Shown: positions 18,013 to 28,718, counted from the stretch's first letter. The stretch: 64,000 bases of DNA from Serratia plymuthica (GCF_018336935.1 NZ_CP068771.1:5084001-5148000), one strand, 5' to 3'. Numbers and translations are program-made. The notes: a model not told the origin generated them from the letters alone.

Positions 18013-19278
18013 ATGCAAAACCACCAAATTCCCCAAGCCACGTCGCCCTTGAGCTCGTGGCTTTATTATCTCGAACGTCTGCACAGCCAGGCTGTCGAGC
18101 TTGGCCTGGAACGCGTACAGCGCGTTGCGGCGCATCTTGATTTGCTCACTCCCGCACCGACGGTGTTCACCGTTGCCGGCACCAACGGCAAGGGCACGAC
18201 TTGCCGAACGCTGGAAGCCATTCTGATGGCGGCCGGTCTGCGCGTTGGCGTTTACAGCTCGCCGCACCTGGTGCGTTATACCGAGCGGGTACGCATTCAG
18301 GGCGATGAGTTGAGCGAGGCGGAGCACAGCCGCTCGTTCGCCGCCATTGAGGCGGGCCGGGGTGAAACCTCACTGACCTATTTCGAATTTGGCACCCTGT
18401 CGGCGCTGCAACTGTTCAAACAGGCTAAGCTTGACGTGGTGATCCTGGAAGTTGGCCTTGGCGGCCGCCTGGATGCGACCAACATCGTCGATCCGAGCGT
18501 GGCTGTGGTCACCAGCATCGCGCTGGATCATACCGACTGGCTGGGCAACGATCGCGAAAGCATCGGCCGCGAGAAGGCCGGAATTTTCCGCGGCGGCAAG
18601 CCGGCGGTGGTAGGCGAGCCGGATATGCCTGACACCATCCGCGAGGTGGCGGAAAAACTGGGCGCGGCACTGTATCGTCGTGGCGAAGCCTGGACTTTCA
18701 GCGAACAGGGCGAACGCTGGCAGTGGGAAGGCGGCGGCACGCTGCTGACCGACCTGCCGATGCCCAACGTCCCGCTAGCCAATGCTGCGACCGCGCTGGC
18801 GGCGTTGCATTATTCCTCGTTGGAAATCGATGAGCGGGCGATCTTCACCGGCCTGCAGCAGGCGACGCTGCCTGGACGTTTCCAGATTGTGCGACAGGAT
18901 CCGATGCTGATCCTCGACGTGGCGCATAACCCGCACGCCGCAGGCTATCTGGCCGGGCGTTTGGCGAAGCTGCCGCGCAAGGGCGGCAAGGTGCGCGCCG
19001 TGGTGGGCATGCTGTCGGATAAAGACATCGCCGGCACGCTGGCTTGCCTGAGCGAGCAGGTGGATGAATGGTATTGCGCGCCGCTGGAAGGGCCGCGCGG
19101 TGCCGGCGTCGAATTGCTGGCGCAACATTTGACGGAACCGCGGCAGTTTGCCGATGTCGAAACTGCCTGGCGTCAGGCTATGCAGGACGCTGATATTCAG
19201 GATATTGTGATCGTCTGTGGATCGTTCCACACCGTTGCGCACGTGATGGCGGCGTTAGACGAGATGCGGGGAGTGTGA
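18013..19278 (+). CDS. folC: bifunctional dihydrofolate synthase/folylpolyglutamate synthase
   Basis: 421 residues from ATG 18013, matching the E. coli length and the alignment of the N-terminus (QATSPLSSWLYYLERLHS). It ligates glutamate to dihydropteroate and extends folate polyglutamates. The P-loop GTNGKGTT is at 56-63; a Mur-ligase-like domain holds the YSSPHLVRYTERVRI region and the C-terminal domain has LILDVAHNPHAAGYLAGRL. GGGA lies upstream of this ATG; alternatives are ATG 18004 and GTG 18001. The stop overlaps nothing but abuts the dedD GTG. Confidence 0.95.
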   Translation: MQNHQIPQATSPLSSWLYYLERLHSQAVELGLERVQRVAAHLDLLTPAPTVFTVAGTNGKGTTCRTLEAILMAAGLRVGVYSSPHLVRYTERVRIQGDELSEAEHSRSFAAIEAGRGETSLTYFEFGTLSALQLFKQAKLDVVILEVGLGGRLDATNIVDPSVAVVTSIALDHTDWLGNDRESIGREKAGIFRGGKPAVVGEPDMPDTIREVAEKLGAALYRRGEAWTFSEQGERWQWEGGGTLLTDLPMPNVPLANAATALAALHYSSLEIDERAIFTGLQQATLPGRFQIVRQDPMLILDVAHNPHAAGYLAGRLAKLPRKGGKVRAVVGMLSDKDIAGTLACLSEQVDEWYCAPLEGPRGAGVELLAQHLTEPRQFADVETAWRQAMQDADIQDIVIVCGSFHTVAHVMAALDEMRGV

Positions 19279-20052
19279 GTGGCAAGCAAATTTCAAAACC
19301 GATTGGTAGGAACCGTCATTCTGGTCGCACTGGGGGTCATTATCCTGCCAGGGCTGCTGGATGGAAAAAAGAAACATTACGAGGATGAGTTCGCGGCCAT
19401 TCCCCTGGTGCCAAAACCGGGTGATGTGGAGGAGAACGACGCGGTGCCGCCGGTAACCCAGTCTTTGCCGGCGCAACCGCCGGAAGGGGCGGGCGCGTTG
19501 GTTGAGCAGCAGGCGGCCAACGAAGCGGCCTCGCAGCAGGCAGCGCGCCAGACGGCTCAACAGCCGGTGCAGGTTGCGCCGCCGGTGGAAACTCGCCCGG
19601 CACAGCAACCGAAGCCGAAGCCGGTCGAAACCAAGCCGGTGGAAGTGAAGCCGAAACCGGTGCAGCAGCCAAAACCGGTGCAGCAGCCGAAACCGGTCGC
19701 CCAACCTAAGCCTGAGGTTGTCCCGGAAGTTAAACCGGAACCCAAACCTGAGCCGAAGCCAGAACCTAAACCGGAGCCGAAACCGGCTGCGGAAGAGAAA
19801 GCGCCGGCAGGGCAGGCTTATGTAGTACAACTGGGTGCACTGAAGAACGCCGCCAAGGTGAATGAGGTCGTGGCGTCGCTCAGGTTATCCGGCTATCGCG
19901 CCTTCACCGTGCCGTCAACGCCGGTACAGGGGCAAATCACCCGGATCTACGTTGGCCCGGACGCGTCAAAACAGAAGTTGCAGTCTTCACTGTCTGCGCT
20001 GAACTCCATCAGCGGTTTGAGCGGCCAGGTGAAGCCCTACGGCGCACATTGA
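19279..20052 (+). CDS. dedD: cell-division protein DedD with SPOR domain
   Basis: 257 residues starting at GTG, one base after the folC stop. A short cytoplasmic tail and one membrane helix (LVGTVILVALGVIILPGLL) are followed by a long periplasmic linker and a C-terminal SPOR domain (about 178-255, AYVVQLGALKNAAKVNEVV). SPOR domains bind denuded septal glycan, placing DedD at the division site. The linker is unusually rich in Pro, Lys, Gln and Glu, with repeated PKPVQQ and PKPE units, and makes this protein longer than the 220-residue E. coli DedD. Confidence 0.93.
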   Translation: MASKFQNRLVGTVILVALGVIILPGLLDGKKKHYEDEFAAIPLVPKPGDVEENDAVPPVTQSLPAQPPEGAGALVEQQAANEAASQQAARQTAQQPVQVAPPVETRPAQQPKPKPVETKPVEVKPKPVQQPKPVQQPKPVAQPKPEVVPEVKPEPKPEPKPEPKPEPKPAAEEKAPAGQAYVVQLGALKNAAKVNEVVASLRLSGYRAFTVPSTPVQGQITRIYVGPDASKQKLQSSLSALNSISGLSGQVKPYGAH

Positions 20053-20059
20053 CAGGATT

Positions 20060-20081
20060 GGGGCACAGCATGCTGTGCCCC
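20060..20081. terminator. perfect 22-bp palindrome after dedD
   Basis: Eleven-base arms GGGGCACAGCA and TGCTGTGCCCC meet with no spacer, 8 bases past the dedD stop. A T-run is absent. As RNA it would fold with a small internal loop; it could end transcription or bind a dimeric protein. Confidence 0.45.
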
Positions 20082-20211
20082 TGAATCGATGAGTGCTGGT
20101 ATAATCACTATTGAAAATGTGCCTTTCACAGGCCAAATGGCCTATGTAGGCGCGGCGATTGAGAATTTTTTTATCGCCGTTTTTTATTTGTTGCGTGCTG
20201 GGAAATCCCCT

Positions 20212-20240
20212 ACGCAAACGTTTTCTTTTTCTGTTAGAAT
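20212..20240 (+). promoter_or_regulatory. PurR operator and promoter of cvpA-purF
   Basis: ACGCAAACGTTTTCTT at 20212-20227 matches the PurR box almost exactly. A TAGAAT minus-10 lies at 20235-20240, 17 bases from a weak minus-35 that overlaps the box. Bound PurR with hypoxanthine or guanine should therefore block cvpA-purF transcription, as in E. coli. Confidence 0.8.
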
Positions 20241-20253
20241 TCGCCGCGAATTG

Positions 20254-20380
20254 GATCACCCGATAAATTTCATGTCGCATCAAGGCGGCAACTGAACGAA
20301 TCCCCGGAGCTTGGTCAACCAAGTCACTGGGGTGAGTGAAGGCAGCCGACGCAGATGCGGTTTGAAAGATGAAGGGGGCA
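20254..20380 (+). repeat. ERIC element in the cvpA-purF leader
   Basis: Terminal CACCCGATAAATTTCATG, the core AATCCCCGGAGCTTGGTCAA with CACTGGGGTGAGTGA, and a right end GGTTTGAAAGATGAAGGGG define a 127-bp ERIC copy. It starts about 14 bases after the minus-10, so nearly all of it should be transcribed as 5' leader of cvpA. Confidence 0.75.
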
Positions 20381-20406
20381 GGGGCGATTCATTATTGGAA
20401 TAGTTC

Positions 20407-20907
20407 ATGGTCTGGATTGATTACGTCATTATAGCGGTGATTGGGTTTTCGGCTCTGGTGAGCCTGATCCGAGGGTTTGTTCGCGAAGCATTGTCACTTG
20501 TGACATGGGGATGTGCGTTTTTTGTTGCCAGCCATTTCTACTCTTACCTTGCGGTCTACTTCACTCGTTTTGAAGATGAACTGGTGCGAAACGGCATCGC
20601 GATTGCCATCTTGTTTATCGCGACCTTGATCGTAGGAGCTATTGTCAACTATGTGATTAGCTCACTGGTAGAGAAAACCGGGTTATCAGGCACCGACCGG
20701 GTGCTGGGCGTCTGTTTCGGCGCACTGCGCGGCGTGTTGATCGTTTCGGCGATACTGTTTTTCCTGGATACCTTTACCGGCTTCTCGCAAAGTGACGACT
20801 GGAAGCAGTCACAGCTCATTCCCCAGTTCAGTTATATCATCAGGTGGTTCTTTGACTACCTGCAGAGCACGTCGAGTTTCTTACCGACCCATTTACCGGG
20901 GCGGTAG
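20407..20907 (+). CDS. cvpA: CvpA family inner-membrane protein (colicin V production)
   Basis: 166 residues with four hydrophobic segments (for example IDYVIIAVIGFSALVSLIRG at the start), the size and topology of CvpA. Known in E. coli as needed for colicin V production and linked to envelope homeostasis. It lies 21 bases upstream of purF and shares the PurR-controlled promoter. Confidence 0.93.
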   Translation: MVWIDYVIIAVIGFSALVSLIRGFVREALSLVTWGCAFFVASHFYSYLAVYFTRFEDELVRNGIAIAILFIATLIVGAIVNYVISSLVEKTGLSGTDRVLGVCFGALRGVLIVSAILFFLDTFTGFSQSDDWKQSQLIPQFSYIIRWFFDYLQSTSSFLPTHLPGR

Positions 20908-20928
20908 CGCTGATGAGGAAAAGACAAC

Positions 20929-22446
<1,518 letters not shown>

Positions 22447-22468
22447 GCCTCGGCGCTAGCCAAAAAGG

Positions 22469-22494
22469 TGCACCGCGGCGTTTGTCGCGGTGCA
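22469..22494 (+). terminator. hairpin after purF
   Basis: TGCACCGCG pairs with CGCGGTGCA around eight bases. It is followed by TTATCC, so termination is moderate. Confidence 0.55.
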
Positions 22495-22577
22495 TTATCC
22501 TCCCCTGACTTGCTTATGCTCCGCCATTCCGGCAAAGTCTGCCTGATCCTACTTTCTCTTCGGCAGAGGCCAGACTT

Positions 22578-23150
22578 ATGAAACGACTCATCATCGGTAT
22601 TTCCGGCGCCAGCGGCGCAATCTACGGCGTGCGGCTGTTGCAGGCATTGCGCGACGTCGCAGAGGTGGAAACCCATTTGGTGATGAGCAACGCGGCGCGG
22701 CAAACGCTGTCGCTGGAAACCGAGCTCAGCCTGCGTGAAGTGCAGGCGCTGGCCGACGTGGTGCATGATGCGCGCGACATCGGTGCCAGCATCTCTTCCG
22801 GTTCGTTCAAAACCCTGGGTATGGTGATTTTACCTTGCTCAATCAAGACGTTATCCGGCATTGCCAACAGTTATAGCGACGGCCTGCTGACGCGCGCCGC
22901 CGATGTGGTGCTGAAGGAACGCCGCCGGCTGGTGTTGTGCGTGCGTGAAACCCCATTGCATATAGGCCATTTACGCCTGATGACGCAGGCGGCGGAAATG
23001 GGCGCAGTGATCATGCCACCGGTGCCGGCGTTTTATCACCAACCGAAAAGCGTCGATGACATCATCGATCAAACCGTGAATCGGGTGGTCGATCAGTTCG
23101 ACATTGAATTACCGAAAGATTTGTTCACCCGTTGGCAAGGCTCCAATTAA
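22578..23150 (+). CDS. ubiX: flavin prenyltransferase UbiX
   Basis: 190 residues. It makes prenylated FMN, the cofactor of the UbiD decarboxylase in ubiquinone synthesis. The flavoprotein fold is recognisable from GISGASGAIYGVRLL at the start, SSGSFKTLGMVILPCSIKT in the middle and ETPLHIGHL near the end. Position between purF and the his transport genes is as in E. coli. Confidence 0.95.
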   Translation: MKRLIIGISGASGAIYGVRLLQALRDVAEVETHLVMSNAARQTLSLETELSLREVQALADVVHDARDIGASISSGSFKTLGMVILPCSIKTLSGIANSYSDGLLTRAADVVLKERRRLVLCVRETPLHIGHLRLMTQAAEMGAVIMPPVPAFYHQPKSVDDIIDQTVNRVVDQFDIELPKDLFTRWQGSN

Positions 23151-23166
23151 CAAATTTATCCCCAAT

Positions 23167-23215
23167 TTGGCACATTTGTGCAACACCGCACTGAATTAGG
23201 GCGGCACATGCACCA
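23167..23215 (+). promoter_or_regulatory. possible NtrC enhancer sites upstream of hisJ
   Basis: An inverted repeat with GCACA and TGTGC arms two bases apart lies at about 23170-23181, and GGCACATGCACC follows near 23204. Both resemble NtrC half-sites. They lie 160-210 bases upstream of the sigma-54 motif, a distance usual for enhancers. Inference only. Confidence 0.3.
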
Positions 23216-23373
23216 TAATGATCCCACTCCATCACGCTCACTGTTTCAAGGCTCTGGCATTTTGTCATTGTCCGTGACGCGGCCCTGACTGGCCGATTTA
23301 TTTTTGCGGTTATCGTCCCAGGAAACAGTTTTGTGAAGGCCGGAGCCGTTCCCTCCGCCTACCGCAACAAATG

Positions 23374-23389
23374 TGGCACGATTACTGCA
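23374..23389 (+). promoter_or_regulatory. sigma-54 promoter for hisJQMP
   Basis: TGGCACG then four bases then CTGCA fits the minus-24/minus-12 consensus with the GG and GC dinucleotides exactly 12 bases apart; only one consensus T is replaced by C. It lies about 65 bases upstream of hisJ. A sigma-54, nitrogen-controlled promoter is known for the basic amino-acid transport genes in enterics. Confidence 0.65.
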
Positions 23390-23452
23390 AATTGATTTGG
23401 TGGGAAAGTAATGCCCGCAGTGGCATCAAAAAAATCAATTTGAGGGTAATTT

Positions 23453-24235
23453 ATGAAAAAGCTGGTTAAGGTTCTTCCTTTAGTCTTGGCTTTGAGCGCA
23501 GTAAGCAGCGCATTCGCCGCAGTGCCATCAACGCTGAAGATAGGTACCGATCCGACCTACGCACCATTTGAATCCAAAAATGCCAAAGGTGAGTTGGTCG
23601 GCTTTGATATCGATTTGGCCAAAGAGCTGTGCAAACGCATAAATACCCAATGTACCTTTGTGGAAAGCGATTTTGACGCGCTGATCCCCTCTCTGAAGGC
23701 GAAGAAAATTGACGCCATCATCTCTTCATTGTCGATCACCGAAAAACGCCAGCAGGAAATTGCCTTTACCGACAAGCTGTACGCCGCTAACGCCCGCCTG
23801 ATCGCGCCGAAAGGCTCGAAGCTGTTGCCAACCGTGGACGCGTTGAAAGGCAAGAGCGTGGGCGTGCTGCAAGGCACCACCCAGGAAGCCTATGCGAACG
23901 CCATGTGGCAGCCTAAGGGCATCACCGTGGTGCCTTACCAGAACCAGGACCTGGTGTACGCCGACCTGGCATCCGGCCGCATCGATGCCGCTTTCCAGGA
24001 TGAAGTGGCGGGCAGCGACGGCTTCCTGAAGCAACCTCCGGGCAAGGATTACGCTTTCGCCGGCGCATCGGTGAAGGATGACAAGTTCTTTGGCGTGGGC
24101 ACCGGCATGGGGCTGCGCAAGACCGATACCGAGCTGAAGGCGGCGCTGGATAAAGCCTTTGCCGAGATGCGCAAAGACGGCACTTACGACAAGTTTGCGA
24201 AAAAATACTTCGATTTTGACGTCTACGGCGGTTAA
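23453..24235 (+). CDS. hisJ: periplasmic histidine/basic amino-acid binding protein
   Basis: 260 residues with a signal peptide ([20 protein letters not shown], cleaved at FA-AVPS). The binding fold has the family signature [18 protein letters not shown], the switch [18 protein letters not shown] and a C-terminal YFDFDVYGG. The N-terminal half ([17 protein letters not shown]) reads like HisJ rather than ArgT. E. coli and Salmonella carry both argT and hisJ here; only one receptor gene is present in this window. Confidence 0.9.
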   Translation: MKKLVKVLPLVLALSAVSSAFAAVPSTLKIGTDPTYAPFESKNAKGELVGFDIDLAKELCKRINTQCTFVESDFDALIPSLKAKKIDAIISSLSITEKRQQEIAFTDKLYAANARLIAPKGSKLLPTVDALKGKSVGVLQGTTQEAYANAMWQPKGITVVPYQNQDLVYADLASGRIDAAFQDEVAGSDGFLKQPPGKDYAFAGASVKDDKFFGVGTGMGLRKTDTELKAALDKAFAEMRKDGTYDKFAKKYFDFDVYGG

Positions 24236-24265
24236 TCCCACGTACCGTTCCATGGTGTGACTACG

Positions 24266-24285
24266 GGGGTCAGTTCGCTGGCCCC
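24266..24285 (+). other. hairpin between hisJ and hisQ
   Basis: GGGGTCAG and CTGGCCCC pair, with one G-T wobble, around a TTCG tetraloop. Such a structure after a binding-protein gene protects its mRNA or lowers read-through, giving more receptor than permease. Confidence 0.6.
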
Positions 24286-24321
24286 GATGGTTCGGGCTCC
24301 AATGACGACAGGGTGAAGTAG

Positions 24322-25008
24322 ATGCTGCAAGGCTATTCCCAACTGATATTTGAGGGGGCTCTGGTGACGCTGGAGCTGGCCCTCAGTTCCGTACTGCTGG
24401 CGCTGGTGATTGGTTTGATCGGTGCCGGCGGCAAGCTTTCCCATAACCGCCTGCTTTCTACGCTGTTTGGTGCCTATACCACGTTGATCCGCGGCGTGCC
24501 TGATTTGGTGTTGATGCTGCTGATTTTCTACGGTCTGCAGATTGCGCTGAACAACCTCACAGAACTGCTCGGTTTTTCGCAAATTGATATCGATCCGCTC
24601 AGCGCGGGGATTATCACCCTCGGCTTTATCTATGGCGCTTATTTCACGGAAACCTTTCGCGGCGCTTATATGGCGGTGCCGAAGGGGCAAATCGAGGCGG
24701 CTACCGCCTACGGTTTCTCCGGCTCGCAGATTTTCCGCCGCATTTTGTTCCCTGCAATGATGCGTTTTGCCCTGCCGGGTATCGGCAACAACTGGCAGGT
24801 GATCCTCAAGGCGACGGCGCTGGTGTCGATTCTGGGTTTGAACGACGTGGTGAAAGCCACTCAACTGGCTGGCAAAGGCACCTATCAGCCATTCTTCTTT
24901 GCGATAGTGGCCGGTGTGGTTTATCTGATTTTTACCACCGCTTCCAATGGCGTGTTGCTGTGGCTTGAACGGCGTTATTCATTGGGCGTCAAGAGGGCCG
25001 AATTATGA
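24322..25008 (+). CDS. hisQ: histidine/basic amino-acid ABC transporter permease HisQ
   Basis: 228 residues with five membrane segments and the EAA loop (GQIEAATAYGFSGSQIFRRI) that docks on the ATPase. It pairs with HisM in the inner membrane. The stop overlaps the hisM start by 4 bases (ATGA), so the two subunits are made together. Confidence 0.95.
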   Translation: MLQGYSQLIFEGALVTLELALSSVLLALVIGLIGAGGKLSHNRLLSTLFGAYTTLIRGVPDLVLMLLIFYGLQIALNNLTELLGFSQIDIDPLSAGIITLGFIYGAYFTETFRGAYMAVPKGQIEAATAYGFSGSQIFRRILFPAMMRFALPGIGNNWQVILKATALVSILGLNDVVKATQLAGKGTYQPFFFAIVAGVVYLIFTTASNGVLLWLERRYSLGVKRAEL

Positions 25009-25709
25009 TCGAGATTTTGCAACAGTATGGGCAATCGCTGCTGTGGAGCGACGGCTACCGTTTCACCGGCGTGGCGGTCACGCTATGGCTGCTGATCTCG
25101 TCGGTGGTGATGGGGGGCTTGCTGGCGATACCGATGGCGGTGGCGCGCGTTTCCTCAATCTCCTGGGTGCGTTTTCCGGTGTGGCTCTATACCTACATAT
25201 TCCGCGGCACGCCGCTGTATGTGCAGCTGCTGGTGTTTTATTCGGGGATGTACAGCCTGGAGATCGTGCGGGGTTCGGATTTCCTCAACGCGTTCTTCCG
25301 CAGCGGGCTTAACTGCACCATTCTGGCGCTGACGCTGAACACCTGCGCCTACACCACCGAGATCTTCGCCGGGGCAATCCGCGCGGTGCCGCACGGTGAA
25401 ATTGAGGCGGGCAGCGCCTATGGTTTCTCTCGCTTCAAAATGTACCGCTGTATCATTCTGCCTTCGGCGTTGCGTACCGCGCTGCCGGCATACAGCAACG
25501 AAGTGATCCTGATGCTGCACTCCACCGCACTGGCATTTACCGCCACCGTACCGGATCTGTTGAAGATCGCGCGCGATATCAACGCGGCGACCTATCAGCC
25601 GTTCTATGCCTTCGGCATCGCGGCGGTGCTGTATCTGGCGATCTCCTACGTGCTGATCAGCCTGTTCCGCAAGGCAGAAAAACGCTGGATGGCGCACGTT
25701 AATCACTGA
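25005..25709 (+). CDS. hisM: histidine/basic amino-acid ABC transporter permease HisM
   Basis: 234 residues, five membrane segments and an EAA loop (GEIEAGSAYGFSRFKMYRCI). It forms the HisQM channel. Coupled to hisQ by overlap and followed 18 bases later by hisP. Confidence 0.95.
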   Translation: MIEILQQYGQSLLWSDGYRFTGVAVTLWLLISSVVMGGLLAIPMAVARVSSISWVRFPVWLYTYIFRGTPLYVQLLVFYSGMYSLEIVRGSDFLNAFFRSGLNCTILALTLNTCAYTTEIFAGAIRAVPHGEIEAGSAYGFSRFKMYRCIILPSALRTALPAYSNEVILMLHSTALAFTATVPDLLKIARDINAATYQPFYAFGIAAVLYLAISYVLISLFRKAEKRWMAHVNH

Positions 25710-25727
25710 TAATGACGGGGAAAAACC

Positions 25728-26501
25728 ATGTCTGAAAATAAATTAGCCGTCACTGAACTGCATAAACGTTATGGCGAACACGAAGTACTGAAAGGCGTGT
25801 CACTGGCGGCGAACGCAGGGGATGTGATTAGCATCATTGGCTCTTCGGGGTCAGGTAAAAGCACCTTTTTGCGCTGCATTAACTTCCTGGAGAAACCCAG
25901 CGAAGGCTCCATCAGCCTGAACAACGAAGATATCCGCATGGTGCGCGACAAAGACGGCCAACTGAAGGTGTTTGACAAGAAACAGCTGCAATTGTTGCGT
26001 ACTCGTCTGACCATGGTATTCCAGCATTTTAACCTGTGGAGCCACATGACGGTGCTGGAGAACGTGATGGAAGCGCCGGTGCAGGTGCTGGGGTTGAGCA
26101 AGGCCGAAGCGCGCGAGCGCGCAGTGCGCTATCTGGATAAGGTGGGCATCGACGAACGCGCGCGCGGTAAATATCCGGTGCATCTGTCCGGGGGGCAACA
26201 GCAGCGCGTGTCCATCGCCCGTGCGTTGGCGATGGAGCCGGAGGTGCTGTTGTTTGATGAACCGACGTCGGCCCTGGATCCGGAGCTGGTGGGCGAAGTG
26301 CTGCGCATCATGCAGAAGCTGGCTGAAGAGGGGAAAACCATGGTGGTGGTGACGCACGAGATGGAATTTGCGCGCCATGTTTCAAGCCACGTGATTTTCC
26401 TGCATAAGGGGCTGATTGAAGAGCAGGGGCCACCGGCCGAGCTGTTCGGCAATCCAAAAAGCCCGCGCCTGCAGCAGTTCCTTTCCGGCGCTTTAAAATA
26501 A
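25728..26501 (+). CDS. hisP: histidine/basic amino-acid ABC transporter ATPase HisP
   Basis: 257 residues with Walker A GSSGSGKST (38-46), signature LSGGQQQRVS near 154, Walker B LLFDEPTSALDP and the switch His in VVVTHEM. Last gene of hisJQMP; it drives import through HisQM. Confidence 0.96.
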   Translation: MSENKLAVTELHKRYGEHEVLKGVSLAANAGDVISIIGSSGSGKSTFLRCINFLEKPSEGSISLNNEDIRMVRDKDGQLKVFDKKQLQLLRTRLTMVFQHFNLWSHMTVLENVMEAPVQVLGLSKAEARERAVRYLDKVGIDERARGKYPVHLSGGQQQRVSIARALAMEPEVLLFDEPTSALDPELVGEVLRIMQKLAEEGKTMVVVTHEMEFARHVSSHVIFLHKGLIEEQGPPAELFGNPKSPRLQQFLSGALK

Positions 26502-26506
26502 ACGCT

Positions 26507-26538
26507 TGCCTGGGGCCGGTTCTGCCTGGCCCCAGGCA
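26507..26538. terminator. bidirectional hairpin between hisP and yfcH
   Basis: TGCCTGGGGCC and GGCCCCAGGCA form an 11-bp stem with a ten-base loop in the 43-base gap between two converging genes. Confidence 0.65.
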
Positions 26539-26544
26539 TCCCGC

Positions 26545-27459
26545 TCAGCGGCTGTCGAGCCGTTGATTAATAACGTCATCCAGCGCCTGTTCCAGTTCCA
26601 GAAAACGGAAACTGAAACCCGCTTCCTCCAGCCGCCTCGGCACCGCCCGCTGACCGCCCAGGACCAGCACCGCCGCTTCTCCCATCAGTAAACGTATGGC
26701 AAATGCCGGCACGCGCAAAAACGCCGGACGATCGAGCACGTTGGCGAGTTGGGCTGCGAACTGTTCATTGTGCACCGGATAGGGGGCGACCATATTGAAG
26801 GGGCCTTGCAGGGTGGCGTGTTCCAGCAAATAAAGAATACCGTTGACCATATCGTCCAGATGAATCCAGGGCAGATATTGGCGGCCATCGCCTATCGGCC
26901 CGCCCAGCCCCAGACGGAACGGCGGCAGCATTTTCGCCAGCGCTCCGCCTGTGCTTGCCAGCACCACGCCGGTGCGCAGCAGGCAGACGCGGGTTGCGTC
27001 GCTTTGTGCTTGCAGCGCCAGGGATTCCCACCGTTGGCAGAGCTGATGGGTGAATTCGTCATGCGGAGCTTCATCTTCGGTGACCACTGCCTGGCCTTGA
27101 TCGCCATAGTAGCCGACGGCGGAGCCGGAAATCAGCACGCCGGGCGGCGAGCTGCCGGCGTTAATCAACGCCGCTAACCGTTCTGTCAGATCCCAACGGC
27201 TGTGGCACAGGCGCGCTTTCTGCGCCTTGCTCCAGCGTTTATCGGCGATAGGCTCACCGGCCAGGTTGATCACGGCGTCAAAGCCATCCAGCGACGTTTG
27301 GTCCTGCAACGTTGACCAGTAGCTGACTTGTTCGCCAAACCGTTCATGCGCACGTTGTACGTCACGGGTCAGCACCGTGATTGAGTGAGACAGACTCAGC
27401 AGCCGCCGCGTCAGGCTGCTCCCTATCAATCCTGTGGCGCCGGTGATCAGGATCCGCAT
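26545..27459 (-). CDS. yfcH: SDR-type nucleotide-sugar epimerase-like protein YfcH (TIGR01777)
   Basis: 304 residues with the NAD(P)-binding motif [16 protein letters not shown] at the N-terminus and the family segments [14 protein letters not shown] and GSAVGYYG. A SulA-like C-terminal DUF1731 portion ([15 protein letters not shown]) follows. ATG 27459 has GGGAGG upstream. The reaction is unknown. Order yfcH-folX-yfcG matches E. coli. Confidence 0.92.
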   Translation of the reverse strand: MRILITGATGLIGSSLTRRLLSLSHSITVLTRDVQRAHERFGEQVSYWSTLQDQTSLDGFDAVINLAGEPIADKRWSKAQKARLCHSRWDLTERLAALINAGSSPPGVLISGSAVGYYGDQGQAVVTEDEAPHDEFTHQLCQRWESLALQAQSDATRVCLLRTGVVLASTGGALAKMLPPFRLGLGGPIGDGRQYLPWIHLDDMVNGILYLLEHATLQGPFNMVAPYPVHNEQFAAQLANVLDRPAFLRVPAFAIRLLMGEAAVLVLGGQRAVPRRLEEAGFSFRFLELEQALDDVINQRLDSR

Positions 27460-27486
27460 GGTCAACCTCCCTGATACGCTATTGTT

Positions 27487-27858
27487 TCAGCCCCGGCGAT
27501 AACTCATGGTCATGGAAACCGAGTCGGCATAACGCAGGGCCAGTAGTTTATCGATCTCTACTTCAGCATAGGTTACCCAGGCATGTTCTTTCACGATATC
27601 GAGCACATCCTGAGTTAATTTTTCCAGCAGGGCGAAGCGGTTATCTTCAACATGGCGGATGATCGCTTTGGTGATGGTGCGGTAGTTGAGCGCGTCGTCG
27701 ATGTTTTCGCTATTGCGCGCCTTATCCGCCGGGTAGTGGATTGCCACGTTAATCAGGATGTCCTGACGATTGTTGATTTCTTCTTCCTTGATACCGATGA
27801 AAGTACGCAACCGCAGATTTTTGATACGAATAATGGCGTCGGGTTGACTGAATGACAT
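27487..27858 (-). CDS. folX: dihydroneopterin triphosphate 2'-epimerase
   Basis: 123 residues of the tunnelling-fold pterin family. It epimerises dihydroneopterin triphosphate to the monapterin form. Typical parts are [16 protein letters not shown] and the catalytic region [19 protein letters not shown]. FolB is a close paralogue, but position and sequence favour FolX. Confidence 0.92.
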   Translation of the reverse strand: MSFSQPDAIIRIKNLRLRTFIGIKEEEINNRQDILINVAIHYPADKARNSENIDDALNYRTITKAIIRHVEDNRFALLEKLTQDVLDIVKEHAWVTYAEVEIDKLLALRYADSVSMTMSYRRG

Positions 27859-27962
27859 CAGAGAGTCTCCACAGGTCTGATTATTGGCGCTCAGAATACA
27901 CGGAAAGTAGGGAAAAGATAACGAGCCGGGAGAAACTCCCCGGAAACCGGGGAGTCGGGTGG

Positions 27963-28592
27963 TTAACCTTGCTCGGCCAGCTTATAGGCGCGCCCGGTCG
28001 CCGGGCGGTTGCTGATACGTTCGAACCAGTTGCGCACCGCCGGATAATCCGCCAGATCGATGCGCTGGCGCGGATGCGAAACCACCCAGGGATAGGTGGC
28101 GATATCGGCGATGCTGTAGTTGTCGCCGCCCAGATACGGGTGTTTTTGCAGCTCGGCTTCCAGCACGCCATACAGGCGCTTGGTTTCCAGATGGTAACGC
28201 TCGATGGCGTAAGGCACCGGCTGCGGCGCGTAATGGTTGAAATGGTGATTCTGCCCGAGCATGGGCCCAAAACCCGCCACCTGCCAAAACAGCCACTGTA
28301 GCGTGGCGGCGCGCTCGCGCAGCCCTTTGCTCAGCAACTTGCCGGTTTTCTCCGCCAGGTACAGCAGGATTTCGCCGGATTCGAACAGGCTGATGGGCGC
28401 ACCGCCGTCAACCGGTTGCTGATCGACAATCGCCGGGATTTTGTTGTTGGGTGAAATGCTCAGAAAGTCCGGCTTGAACTGATCGCCGGCGCTGATATTG
28501 ACGCGGTGGATACGGTAAGGTAAGCCAACCTCCTCCAGAAACAGGGTAATCTTGTGACCGTTGGGAGTAGGCGCGTAATACAGGTCAATCAT
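27963..28592 (-). CDS. yfcG: GSH-dependent disulfide-bond oxidoreductase YfcG
   Basis: 209 residues with a GST fold: thioredoxin-like N-terminal domain ([21 protein letters not shown] cut by the family's Thr/Asn active site) with [11 protein letters not shown] for glutathione binding, and an all-helical C-terminal domain. E. coli YfcG reduces small disulfides with glutathione. A strong GGAGG precedes ATG 28592. Confidence 0.92.
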   Translation of the reverse strand: MIDLYYAPTPNGHKITLFLEEVGLPYRIHRVNISAGDQFKPDFLSISPNNKIPAIVDQQPVDGGAPISLFESGEILLYLAEKTGKLLSKGLRERAATLQWLFWQVAGFGPMLGQNHHFNHYAPQPVPYAIERYHLETKRLYGVLEAELQKHPYLGGDNYSIADIATYPWVVSHPRQRIDLADYPAVRNWFERISNRPATGRAYKLAEQG

Positions 28593-28677
28593 GGTGCCTC
28601 CTGCGGTAAAGTGATCTGTAAGTCATTACACGTTGTCGCGGTCTTCGCCGCGCACAAAGGTACATCAGAGTTTCAAT

Positions 28678-28718
28678 TATACCCATGAATTCCAAGCTGC
28701 AACTTGAAAGACCGCGGG
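28678..28718. repeat. minimal ERIC remnant (fused ends only)
   Basis: TATACCCATGAATTC, an ERIC left end, is joined directly to AGCTGCAACTTGAAAGAC, an ERIC right end, with nearly all the element missing. It lies in the 300-base gap between the divergent yfcG and yfcE. Nothing else was seen in that gap. Confidence 0.5.

Noticed and set aside
19630..19790. Short tandem repeats that could suggest a repeat array
   Set aside because: They are in frame inside dedD and encode the Pro-Lys linker; spacers are absent, so it is not a CRISPR array.
20089..20295. A 68-codon frame between dedD and cvpA
   Set aside because: It overlaps the PurR operator, the cvpA promoter and part of the ERIC element, and has no ribosome-binding site.
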